A stretch of DNA of 11,873 nt from contig DAORJA010000029.1 of the NCBI GenBank assembly GCA_035438805.1, forward strand, positions 1-11,873. Direction: 5' to 3'. The notes under the pieces are model-generated. The model was not told where the DNA came from. It saw only the letters and a list, made by a program, of their open reading frames with translations, and did no database searches. Below are positions 1 through 7,776 of this stretch, piece by piece (positions within the stretch are counted from its first letter, which is position 1; every line of letters begins with the position of its first letter). A program made the translations under genes and the position numbers. The stretch comes from UBA922 sp035438805. GTDB taxonomy: Bacteria > Patescibacteriota > Patescibacteriia > Magasanikbacterales > UBA922.

Positions 1-313
1 TATTTTTACCTTTTTTAATTCTACCTATTTTGAAACTACGTTTTGGCAAGACGAATGATATGATAAAAAAGAAAAAACTGATGAGCGCGGCAAAGAAAAT
101 ACTGAGTCGCGCAAGATGCAAACTGGGTCCTTGCAGTGAATCAAGGTAGAGCACACCTAACCACAGTGAAATAGAGAGATTAAGCGCAATAAACGTCTTA
201 TTCGTCGTATTCTTCCAATCTTCTTTGTATACCAAAAAAATAAGTGTTCCGTTTACTAAAAACGTCACCAACAGTGAAATAAATTCAAGGGAAAAAAAAT
301 CAGGGAGCTGCAT
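1..313 (-). CDS. Multi-TM membrane protein, N-terminal part, possible histidine kinase 7TM sensor domain (runs off left edge)
   Basis: An ATG at 311-313 opens a frame that stays free of stops to the window edge, giving 104 residues. It begins only 4 bp after the nitroreductase stop, with no Shine-Dalgarno. The protein shows three clear hydrophobic helices at about residues 8-29, 40-58 and 68-90, then a basic cytoplasmic-looking stretch (KRSFKIGRIKKGK). The pattern of a short N-terminus, TM1, a loop with polar Lys/Asp/Asn residues, a TM2 of the type FIALNLSISLWLG and then TM3 resembles the N-terminal 7TM region of many bacterial histidine kinases. The kinase domain itself lies outside the window, so this assignment is tentative. 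Alternatives are an unrelated small membrane protein or a transporter. The reading frame and membrane nature are seen directly; the sensor-kinase role is inference. Its position as the last visible gene of the operon would suit a regulator or export/membrane component of the pathway. Confidence 0.65.
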   Translation of the reverse strand, partial: MQLPDFFSLEFISLLVTFLVNGTLIFLVYKEDWKNTTNKTFIALNLSISLWLGVLYLDSLQGPSLHLARLSIFFAALISFFFFIISFVLPKRSFKIGRIKKGKN

Positions 314-317
314 AATG

Positions 318-1376
318 CTATGTACGCGTGGTAATTTCTGGTTTAAGCTTTGGGGAAGTTGCTCGCACCGGATCACCTTTTCCGATACGCAATATCATTG
401 CTATTTTTTGCGAATCTGATATCGCACATGTGACAGACAAATTCGCATAGGCATGCGATATGATTCCTGTATGCTCGCTCGAAAGTTCGCTCATATTCCC
501 CGCATGGATACTCTCATATAGATAAGGAAGAGCGGCGAGTGGGTGAGCTACGAGTCCCAAGGTAATTGCTGTAAGCCAGAGCTGCTGCATCGCCATACCC
601 GCATATACATATGCATCATCCTTATCCTCAACTACGAATACTGCATATGCCGAACCCGTACTGTATTTTTTTGCGTTTTCTTGTGAGATAAATTTAGGGA
701 GCCCCACCGCTCGCGCACATCGGGCAACCGACCAATGTTTTAAGAGACGAAAAACAACTTGTTCTGGTGGTGCCAATTCCATGGTCTTCACAAAAAGACC
801 CATCTTTCTTTTTTCATTCTCAGTATCAGTCCAACAGATATTATCAAAAATGGTATCATGAAGCGGCTTATATTCTAACATAATTCTATCCGGAGCACTA
901 ATACACGAAGCGATTTTTCTAATAGTTTCCACATCTTCAATAAACAATGTATCACAATGACTCATATCCCCAACACTCTTTTTGAGTTTTTCAACGATTA
1001 CTCCATCCAATTTTTCATTTTTGTATTTTTTCCGATTTGTCGATCTCTGCTTGATCACCGATTCCCATTCTGAATTCACAGGGAGTGTCTCACGAAAAGA
1101 AATTATAGCAACCAGATCCGTATCCTGTTGATCAGGAAATAGGCGAACTTCAGGGATAACTCCAAATGATGGCGCAACAATACTAATATTTTGTATTAAT
1201 GCACCATGTGCAAGATATGAACCCCGCTGACGATAATTGTAGATCGGATTATCCCTTTTAGGGAGATTATAGATATAAAGCGTGTCTTTAGAAATTTCAA
1301 AACGCCATGGTTGCGAGTTTTCACCCGATGGCGCATATACGGCAATCTCTACTATACCTACAATCTTAGTATGCAT
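318..1376 (-). CDS. Nitroreductase-family (Acg/Rv1355c C-terminal-like) FMN oxidoreductase
   Basis: This 352-residue protein belongs to the nitroreductase superfamily, whose members usually bind FMN and carry out two-electron redox reactions. The N-terminal signature APSGENSQPW (residues 15-24) matches the APSGxNxQPW motif. RSTNRKKY (111-118) matches the R-x-x-N-R segment of the Acg-like subgroup. A helical stretch at 257-286 (AGMAMQQLWLTAITLGL) and a C-terminal ILRIGKG with a following Pro/Ser-Pro-rich tail (328-347) also fit. The length is that of Acg-type proteins (about 330) rather than the roughly 200 residues of NfsA/NfsB enzymes. The start gives the conserved motif the usual distance from the N-terminus. 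It lies 6 bp after the PaaK-like gene. In mycobacterial Rv1355c this domain type is fused behind a ThiF-like domain; here a matching ThiF-like gene sits two genes upstream. The substrate is unknown. Oxidation or dehydrogenation of the pathway product is a guess. Confidence 0.8.
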   Translation of the reverse strand: MHTKIVGIVEIAVYAPSGENSQPWRFEISKDTLYIYNLPKRDNPIYNYRQRGSYLAHGALIQNISIVAPSFGVIPEVRLFPDQQDTDLVAIISFRETLPVNSEWESVIKQRSTNRKKYKNEKLDGVIVEKLKKSVGDMSHCDTLFIEDVETIRKIASCISAPDRIMLEYKPLHDTIFDNICWTDTENEKRKMGLFVKTMELAPPEQVVFRLLKHWSVARCARAVGLPKFISQENAKKYSTGSAYAVFVVEDKDDAYVYAGMAMQQLWLTAITLGLVAHPLAALPYLYESIHAGNMSELSSEHTGIISHAYANLSVTCAISDSQKIAMILRIGKGDPVRATSPKLKPEITTRT

Positions 1377-1382
1377 ACGATA

Positions 1383-2849
1383 TTAATTGGTAACAATATA
1401 ATTGTATTTCATTTTTAATGCTCTAAATTCTGGAGAACCAAATTTGTAGGTTATTAGTTTGGGATAGGCCTTTTTTTGCACCACACTACACAATTTTTGA
1501 TATTCTAAATTAATCTTCTGCAGATGTTCAACCATATTTTTTTGCAACCTTCTCTTGGCATTACTATCAAATCGAGCTCTAGGATTTAATTCCATGTGAA
1601 TTTCAAGATTTTCATCTTCTTTACCAAAGGTAGTCTTTAAAAAAAATTTACCACTACAAATAGAAAAAAATTCATCAGTCGCCATAATTTGCCTGATGTG
1701 TTCAGGATAGATATTCACCCCATATATGGTTGCACTATAATTACTCCGACCATACACTGAAATGATCGGCAATCTCCAGTCATTTGTATGAAAAATTTTT
1801 TCTTGTATTTTTTTGTTATTCGAAAGCGAATAAACTTGTCCAAAATCTTTTATATTATACCGTATTAATGGTATACCCGCATCAGCTGAACAGACGAGTT
1901 CTCTATTTATAGATTCAAAATAAATAGCCCACGGATGAAATTGGTACAGTGCCGGTATGTAGCTTTGTGTGATTCGCAATTCTTCACACGATTTCTCATC
2001 CTCTGCCAACAAACGACGTAGTCTAACCATAGCTGGCGTTTCGTGCGCCATGAAGCCAACGTCGGCTGAACCATAAATATTAATACTCGCATAGTCCGTC
2101 CCCTTCTCATATCCAGCGAGCTCATGAACATAATCGCGCCAATGCTCCGGAAATGACTCTGCGGAAAAAATATACTTGATATTCAATTTATTTACTTTAA
2201 TTTTTTCTTCTATTGCTTCCCGCATTACATCCTTTAAAAAAGGAGGGTACCCAATAAGGACTGTTTGTTCGTAGTGGGGAGACACTTTTTTTAGTACGGT
2301 AAGTATATCTTTTTTATCAAGCCCAGGAGTCATGAGCGTGCCCCTCGACGTTTTATATACCACATCCCTAATACTTGTGGCTGTTACAAACCCTGCAATA
2401 TGTGATCCCAGATGAAAACAAATCACATACAAAGTCTTCAACTTTGTATGTTTAAAAAATTCATTTAATAGCACCTCATGCAATAAACCACTTCTTTCCT
2501 CACTACTTCTAAACCGCGGCCACAGAGACGATTTTCCAGTGATGGTCCCCGAACTTTGAGAAATAATACTACCCTCAGCTTGATTTCCTCCATAACACAA
2601 CTCACTAATTGGGTATTTTTTGATGTAACTTTCTTTATCAGTTATGGGAACATGCTCTATAAAATCTTTGAAACTTCTAATTTTTTGGTGATTTTTTATT
2701 CCATTTTTTGACAAAAAATCTTTATAAGCAGGAGTATGTTCTGCTGATTTATGAAATACTCTCAAGGCTTGTTTTTGCCCTAGATCCACCCAAAAACGGT
2801 CATCCCGTGTTCTTAAATCTTTTTGGAGTTGAGAAACACGGGTATACAT
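1383..2849 (-). CDS. PaaK-like adenylate-forming enzyme (phenylacetate-CoA ligase / CapK family)
   Basis: This 488-residue protein belongs to the ANL adenylate-forming superfamily, closest by eye to PaaK/CapK-type ligases. The N-terminus has the typical HTPAYKDFL segment (38-46). The ATP-binding P-loop is SQSSGTITGKSS (97-108), a variant of TSSGTTGKP. The A5-like motif is YGSADVG (259-265), where the Thr-Glu of many relatives is Ala-Asp. IRYNIKDFG (329-337) fits the region holding the ribose-binding Asp. YGRSNYSATIYGVNIYP (366-382) is the hinge/A8 region. A C-terminal Lys-rich KMKYNYI marks the A10-like end. Such enzymes activate a carboxylate, usually aromatic, as an acyl-adenylate and often pass it to CoA or another thiol. 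It starts 10 bp after the ammonia-lyase stop, so an aromatic acid or beta-amino acid from that enzyme is the obvious candidate substrate, though this is inference. The acceptor is unknown; no carrier protein is visible in the window. Parts of the gene are noticeably more AT-rich than the synthetase genes. Confidence 0.8.
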   Translation of the reverse strand: MYTRVSQLQKDLRTRDDRFWVDLGQKQALRVFHKSAEHTPAYKDFLSKNGIKNHQKIRSFKDFIEHVPITDKESYIKKYPISELCYGGNQAEGSIISQSSGTITGKSSLWPRFRSSEERSGLLHEVLLNEFFKHTKLKTLYVICFHLGSHIAGFVTATSIRDVVYKTSRGTLMTPGLDKKDILTVLKKVSPHYEQTVLIGYPPFLKDVMREAIEEKIKVNKLNIKYIFSAESFPEHWRDYVHELAGYEKGTDYASINIYGSADVGFMAHETPAMVRLRRLLAEDEKSCEELRITQSYIPALYQFHPWAIYFESINRELVCSADAGIPLIRYNIKDFGQVYSLSNNKKIQEKIFHTNDWRLPIISVYGRSNYSATIYGVNIYPEHIRQIMATDEFFSICSGKFFLKTTFGKEDENLEIHMELNPRARFDSNAKRRLQKNMVEHLQKINLEYQKLCSVVQKKAYPKLITYKFGSPEFRALKMKYNYIVTN

Positions 2850-2859
2850 AGGTCAAAAA

Positions 2860-4464
2860 TTAAAGAATAATTTTTAGCTTTTTCTCTACCAAAGAGACTA
2901 AAGCTCCACTATGGATTATATCTCGAACCTCTTCAATATTAGTATGCATGATTCGATCAGAGTCATATGGTTTTACCGTCTTGCGAACCAGTGCATAGAC
3001 TGCACTAGCAGCAGACGACATTTTTTTCTTTTCTCTTTCTTCCATGGCTTCACACGCACCGAGAAGCTCAACCGCCAAAATATACTCAATTTTTTCTTTT
3101 ATATCACGCGCTTTGCGTGCTGCAACCAGCCCCATACTCACCACATCCTGATTTTCACCATTTGATGGGATAGATTGTATCGATGCTGGATTACACAATG
3201 TTCGACATTCTGCCACGAGCGCAGTCGCGATATATTGAGCACCTTCGAGTCCACAGCGTAGACCCGATTTGCCTCGAGCTAAAAATGGTGCAAGACCATT
3301 ATTGCGTACAGGGTCGAGAAGCTTATTTAAACGTCGTTCTGATAATACACCCATCTCAGTGAGTACGATTGATAATACATCCATTGGAATAGCCACTGGC
3401 TGACCATGAAAATGCGCACCTTGGTATGAAATACCTAGATCGTCAAAAAACAATGGATTATCGTTTGCTGAATTCATCTCAGTAGTAATTTGTCTGGTTA
3501 TATACTCCAATGCATCACGCACAGCACCAAGTATCTGAGGCACAGCTCTCAGCGAATAGACATTTTGTACATGCACACCCGATTCAAATACTTCTTGATT
3601 TTCCTTAATTCTTGCTTGCAATTCTTTCTTGATGCGGTCCACATCTTTCGAATTCCACACTAATTTACTATCACGCAATAGTGCATTTAAATTTTTAACT
3701 ACTTTAAGCTGACCAGGATGTGGTTTTACTGCATGTGCTCGAGGTAAAAATGGCTCCATTGAACCATGCAATGCCTCTATTGATAAGGCACTAATAATTT
3801 CTGCAGTTTTTACCAGATTCCATGCATCACACAGCTGAAGACTTGCGACACCCGTCATCATGGTTGTACCGTTAATCAATGCTAATCCTTCTTTTGCCTT
3901 GAATTGTATTTGTGTAAGTCCTGCGTGTGCAAGTGCTTCTTTTGCAGGAATTATGTTGCCCTTATATTCAACCATTCCTTCGCCCATGAGCGCGAGTGCA
4001 ATGTGTGATGATGGTGTCAAATCTCCACTTGCCCCGACCGATCCCCACTGTGGAATACAAGGGTGGATATTTTTGTTCAACATCTCTGCAAGCAAATTCA
4101 CCAATTCATAGCGTACTCCTGAATATCCTTTTGAAAAAGCGTTTACTCGAAGTAACATAGCTGCTCGAGTTTCTTCAATCGAAAATAATGGTCCTACGTT
4201 TGCCGAATGACTTCTAATCAAATTTTCTTGTAGTTCTGTCTGATATTTTTTGGGAATTAATACTGAGACGAATGGTCCAAATCCTGTAGTAACCCCATAT
4301 ACCACTTTTTCATCTTCTACTGAAGAATCCACCATTTTTCTTGAAGCATTTATTTTCTTTTTACTCCCAGCAGAAACGGTAAGCTGTGTAAAATCACGCG
4401 CCACACTGTGCACATCTTCCAATCTTAATTTCTCTCCATCTACTACTAGTTTATTTTTTTTCAT
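2860..4464 (-). CDS. MIO-type aromatic amino acid ammonia-lyase / 2,3-aminomutase
   Basis: This 534-residue protein is a full-length member of the histidine/phenylalanine/tyrosine ammonia-lyase family. The MIO cofactor triad Ala-Ser-Gly is at residues 145-147 (bases 4024-4032) inside GSVGASGDL. The catalytic Tyr is in YGVTTGFG (Y56). Other family residues are NGT (N198), YSLR (303-306), NSANDNP (331-337) and FHGQP (352-356). Three features argue against HutH. The C-terminal motif is NQDVVSMG (438-445), without the Glu of HutH's QEDHVSMG. NSANDNP replaces the HutH-like NSxTDNP. VYSLRAVPQ replaces DPYSLRCQPQ. The selectivity pair is Ser85-His86, also found in bacterial tyrosine aminomutases as I recall them (SgcC4 type). 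The likely reaction is removal of ammonia from Tyr or Phe, or conversion to the beta-amino acid; sequence alone does not decide. The ATG lies inside the end of the E1-like gene (14 bp overlap), suggesting translational coupling. No other hut genes are nearby. Confidence 0.88.
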   Translation of the reverse strand: MKKNKLVVDGEKLRLEDVHSVARDFTQLTVSAGSKKKINASRKMVDSSVEDEKVVYGVTTGFGPFVSVLIPKKYQTELQENLIRSHSANVGPLFSIEETRAAMLLRVNAFSKGYSGVRYELVNLLAEMLNKNIHPCIPQWGSVGASGDLTPSSHIALALMGEGMVEYKGNIIPAKEALAHAGLTQIQFKAKEGLALINGTTMMTGVASLQLCDAWNLVKTAEIISALSIEALHGSMEPFLPRAHAVKPHPGQLKVVKNLNALLRDSKLVWNSKDVDRIKKELQARIKENQEVFESGVHVQNVYSLRAVPQILGAVRDALEYITRQITTEMNSANDNPLFFDDLGISYQGAHFHGQPVAIPMDVLSIVLTEMGVLSERRLNKLLDPVRNNGLAPFLARGKSGLRCGLEGAQYIATALVAECRTLCNPASIQSIPSNGENQDVVSMGLVAARKARDIKEKIEYILAVELLGACEAMEEREKKKMSSAASAVYALVRKTVKPYDSDRIMHTNIEEVRDIIHSGALVSLVEKKLKIIL

Positions 4465-5560
4465 AATTATAAAAAGTCATTACTGATTTTCTGCGCTCTA
4501 CTTCGTCTGCCTCGGTAGTGCCAAAAATTTGGGAAAGTGAAATTTTTAGTCTTCCACTCTTTTTTAATTTACCATTAGCTATCTGACGGACCACAAAAGA
4601 CCCTACACTTCCAGCCATAGCTGCTGCATTGCCGAGCTGTGGCCAGGAATACAACTCTTTACCGACAAGACTAGCAGATTCAAGCATGCGTGTTTCGACA
4701 TCCTCCGCACCAATAAAATTAGTAACGATGCGTGCGATATCAGCACTTTTTGGCTTCTGCGTCCTATCAATTACCACTCCATTTAAACGCTCTTCAAACT
4801 GTGCGTACGTGTAATCCTCATCATAACGCTCTATATCTACCAAAACTCCGTCACCATTATCGACAATGCTGACTACCGGAATACGGTGAGCCTCTGCATA
4901 TTTGCGAAGTTCTAATTTTATGTCTATTGAATCAATTTCTTCCACCAATATATCGACTGGCTTACCATTAATAGTCATAAAAGAAGACAGGTTCTCTGCG
5001 GTAATACCTTCTCCGAAACCTTGCAAAGAGAGAAATGGATCAACTTCATACAGCTGTTCTATGACACTATCCACCTTCTTTACTCCGAGATATTGAATAC
5101 CCCCTAATACACGATTGAAATTGGAAATACTATAGGAGTCAGCATCTGCTACATTGATAGATGCTGAACCTCCTTGCATCGCACAAATACGTGCAATATT
5201 ACTCCCCACACTCATTCCAGCAATCGCCACTCGTGCTTCTCTAAAATTCTTTTGTTCTTCTTTTGTAATCAGATTCTTATTCCGAGATGTATGTAGTTCT
5301 TGATATAACTCTTTGGAAAGTACACGAACACATATGTTCCGCCACGGTAGATAGCAGAATACACTTTCAGATTGATAGTTTTTAAAAAACTCATCTTTTT
5401 TTTGAAATAATTCCTCGGGAATATCACGAAGTTCAGGATTACGTATTTCACATAATTCATCAGTTTGACTTCGTATTTCATCACGGATAGTAACGCCTGA
5501 TGATATCAGGCTCTCAATTTTTTTTGTATCAGTAACTGAAATAAATTCCGGATTTTTCAT
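4451..5560 (-). CDS. ThiF/E1-like adenylyltransferase, similar to the N-terminal half of Rv1355c (MoeY)
   Basis: This 369-residue protein has a ThiF/MoeB/E1-type Rossmann domain behind an N-terminal extension of about 105 residues. The nucleotide loop is VAIAGMSVGSNIA (111-123), a variant of GxGGxG. It is followed by DADSYSISNFNR (139-150), containing the conserved Asp and Asn-x-x-Arg, a Lys pair at 161-162, and VEEIDS (206-211). The extension (YLPWRNICVRVL, then RNKNLITKEEQ) and the C-terminal SWPQLGNAAAMAGSV segment resemble what I remember of mycobacterial Rv1355c-like proteins. ThiF-family enzymes adenylate a carboxyl group, typically the C-terminus of a small protein or peptide. There are no CxxC zinc motifs, and all four cysteines (37, 69, 77, 126) lie at or before the nucleotide loop. 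A classical E1 thioester Cys is therefore not apparent, and simple adenylation seems more likely. The gene overlaps the VKOR stop by 4 bp (ATGA) and the lyase start by 14 bp. The substrate is unknown. Confidence 0.8.
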   Translation of the reverse strand: MKNPEFISVTDTKKIESLISSGVTIRDEIRSQTDELCEIRNPELRDIPEELFQKKDEFFKNYQSESVFCYLPWRNICVRVLSKELYQELHTSRNKNLITKEEQKNFREARVAIAGMSVGSNIARICAMQGGSASINVADADSYSISNFNRVLGGIQYLGVKKVDSVIEQLYEVDPFLSLQGFGEGITAENLSSFMTINGKPVDILVEEIDSIDIKLELRKYAEAHRIPVVSIVDNGDGVLVDIERYDEDYTYAQFEERLNGVVIDRTQKPKSADIARIVTNFIGAEDVETRMLESASLVGKELYSWPQLGNAAAMAGSVGSFVVRQIANGKLKKSGRLKISLSQIFGTTEADEVERRKSVMTFYNYEKK

Positions 5561-6045
5561 ACACGGTTTTTAACTCTCTGCCACACTACTGCACCAAACA
5601 TGATTACCGACATTGCAGCCGAGAGCATACAATATGGACAGACCGTGTATAGGATAAATAGCTGTAGGTAGACGAGATAGAGACTGGTCAAAAATCCAAA
5701 TGCGATAATTCCTTGCAATAAATGCCACAGCCGTATATCACGCTTTTTGTGCAAGGTTACAACAATAATCAGAATAGTCGTGTAATAGAGGAGTCCTAGA
5801 TATGAGAGTGGAATTCCCAATACCTCAGAATAGATACTCTGGAGCACGATATTACAGCTCCCCGAAGCCCCTACAATACAATTTACGGACCCGTCTCCTC
5901 CGAGTACCCCGAGCAAATGCTCTATTGATAAATACGTTGCATCAAGAAACCCAATACTCGCACAAATAAGAATCAACCTAAATACCCATTTTGGTAAATG
6001 AGCTTCACGGATATCAGTGAGTATCTGTTTTATGAGCGAAAGCAT
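5557..6045 (-). CDS. VKOR-family membrane quinone-linked disulfide oxidoreductase
   Basis: This 162-residue integral membrane protein matches bacterial vitamin K epoxide reductase homologues, which replace DsbB: they take electrons from a thioredoxin-like partner and pass them to quinone. Four hydrophobic helices are visible, at about residues 18-41, 76-98, 107-130 and 136-157. The active-site pair is CPYC (136-139) at the start of the last helix. The loop cysteine pair is C56 and C64 in the extracytoplasmic loop between helices 1 and 2. GIPLSYLGLLYY (77-88) is the conserved segment with the family Ser. The thioredoxin domain that is fused to VKOR in cyanobacteria and plants is absent, but a protein of exactly that type is encoded at 9008-9388. 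The gene lies 12 bp after argS and overlaps the E1-like gene by 4 bp. No Shine-Dalgarno precedes the ATG. Disulfide formation in exported proteins is the expected role; a quinone acceptor is assumed from the family. Confidence 0.9.
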   Translation of the reverse strand: MLSLIKQILTDIREAHLPKWVFRLILICASIGFLDATYLSIEHLLGVLGGDGSVNCIVGASGSCNIVLQSIYSEVLGIPLSYLGLLYYTTILIIVVTLHKKRDIRLWHLLQGIIAFGFLTSLYLVYLQLFILYTVCPYCMLSAAMSVIMFGAVVWQRVKNRV

Positions 6046-6057
6046 AACAAATTACGT

Positions 6058-7776
6058 TTACATGTGTTCAACTGTTGTGATACCTAAAAGGTCGAAGCCA
6101 CGCTCCATAGTATGAACTACTTTACTGATTAATACAATCCTAAATTCTTGTATCGGCTCTGGACTTCCAAGCACCGGACACTCCTGATAAAAACGACTTC
6201 CGGCCTGTGCTAACTCAAATTGATATTGCGCAATACACGAAGGATCTTGCTTTGACACAGCATCCTCTACTGCAGCAGTGAACTCCCCTAATTTGGTGAC
6301 TAGACCTTTTTCTGCTGATTCAAGAACTTCAGGTATATATAATTCCCCTGCGACACCCATTGGGGTGCTTTTAGCAATAATACTTTTGAATCGAGCGACA
6401 ATATAGAGTAAATATGGACCACTATCGCCTGAAGTAGACACTGATTCTTCCATATCAAACACCATATCATTCGTACGGCCTGTTTTGAGGAATGCGTATT
6501 TTATCGCACCCATCGCAACCTTCGTAATAGTACCCGCTTTTTCTTCGGCAGATAATGTTGCTTTGACTTCACTTGTTTCAATATGTTCTCTAATATGATC
6601 TTCCACCTCGCCTATCAAACTCTCTGCAGGCACTACATTCCCTGTTCGGGAACTCATTTTTCCACCTTTAAGCGTTACCCACCCGTAGGGCACATGGAAT
6701 TCCTTATTTTTACTTTCAGGAAGTGTATACTCCAGAGCTTTGAATAACACTTTCAAATAATCAGACTGTTCAGGTCCAATCACATGGTAAATGCCATCTG
6801 GATGAAATTCGGCAAACTGCTTTTCTGCAAGTGCCAGATCTTTTGCTTCATACGTCGGGAATCCAGCGGTAGTGAAAAATACTCGATCATGGAGTCCATG
6901 CTCGCTACCCTTGAAAATCACCGCCCCTTCACTCTGTACAAACACACCATTCACCACTTGTTCATGCACAATATCTACCGCTCGACCGAATACTTCTGAT
7001 TCAAAATAATATCGATCAAATTTGGTGTCGAGAAGCTTGTAAATATTCTCCAAATACTCAAGACTCCACCCTCGAGTCGTCTCATATACCTCTTCAATAC
7101 TCTGATCTTTTCTGTAAATCATTTCGTTATAACCCTTGATTTCTTCTTCTGTTTTTTTATCAGTTTCAAACGCAGTTGCGCCATGCGCATACGCTTTTCC
7201 AACGAATTTCATCCGATCTTGGATCGATGCCTTCAGAACAGCATCGTATTCATCCTTCAGCTGCTCAATTCCCCATAGACATTTTGCAATATGCATTCCT
7301 ACATCTCCCTGATAATTTGCCCTAATCACTCGATATCCTGCATATTCATGTAGACGTACCAAAGATTCACCAAGAATTACATTTCGCAGATGTCCGATAT
7401 GAAATGCCTTATGCGTATTTGGACACGCGTATTCAATCATGACCGTACCTTTTGAATCAGGCACGACTGATGCATCGTGTTCGGTAAGATTGAGCACGAT
7501 GTGAGCAAGCTCTCGATCATTCAAGAAAAAATTAACATACGGACCAAATGCTTCTGCGCGTTCTACCAAGGTATCTTCGGTTTCTGCATTAAACTTCTCT
7601 GCAAGCAGTTTTGCAGCGTCTGCAGGATTTAGTTTGTGTTCTTTTGCATACTGAAAAACCGGAAAAGCAACATCTCCCATTTCTTTTTTTGGCGGAGTAG
7701 TAAGGATAATACCTGCTTCACCAATACCAATAGCTTCAAGAAGACCCGCAATGTGGTCTCGAACGTATCGAATCAT
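6058..7776 (-). CDS. argS: Arginyl-tRNA synthetase
   Basis: This 572-residue class I synthetase is full length for bacterial ArgRS. It attaches arginine to tRNA-Arg in the cytoplasm. An N-terminal Add1-type domain (about residues 1-95, with MGDVAFPVF at 33-41) precedes the catalytic domain. The HIGH motif appears exactly as HIGH (126-129) within NTHKAFHIGHLRN. The KMSKS-type loop is KMSSRTGN (373-380). The C-terminal DALR-type anticodon-binding region runs from about 450 to the end, finishing in the usual LLGI...EHM. The start ATG overlaps the tyrS stop (ATGA), implying coupled translation from the tyrS promoter. The stop is 12 bp before the VKOR start. Nothing is missing from the catalytic motifs. 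Confidence 0.97.
   Translation of the reverse strand: MIRYVRDHIAGLLEAIGIGEAGIILTTPPKKEMGDVAFPVFQYAKEHKLNPADAAKLLAEKFNAETEDTLVERAEAFGPYVNFFLNDRELAHIVLNLTEHDASVVPDSKGTVMIEYACPNTHKAFHIGHLRNVILGESLVRLHEYAGYRVIRANYQGDVGMHIAKCLWGIEQLKDEYDAVLKASIQDRMKFVGKAYAHGATAFETDKKTEEEIKGYNEMIYRKDQSIEEVYETTRGWSLEYLENIYKLLDTKFDRYYFESEVFGRAVDIVHEQVVNGVFVQSEGAVIFKGSEHGLHDRVFFTTAGFPTYEAKDLALAEKQFAEFHPDGIYHVIGPEQSDYLKVLFKALEYTLPESKNKEFHVPYGWVTLKGGKMSSRTGNVVPAESLIGEVEDHIREHIETSEVKATLSAEEKAGTITKVAMGAIKYAFLKTGRTNDMVFDMEESVSTSGDSGPYLLYIVARFKSIIAKSTPMGVAGELYIPEVLESAEKGLVTKLGEFTAAVEDAVSKQDPSCIAQYQFELAQAGSRFYQECPVLGSPEPIQEFRIVLISKVVHTMERGFDLLGITTVEHM

Noticed and set aside
2860..4464. Histidine ammonia-lyase (hutH) of a histidine degradation pathway
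   Set aside because: The HutH-specific Glu motif is missing, several motifs match aromatic lyases or aminomutases, and no other hut gene is present.
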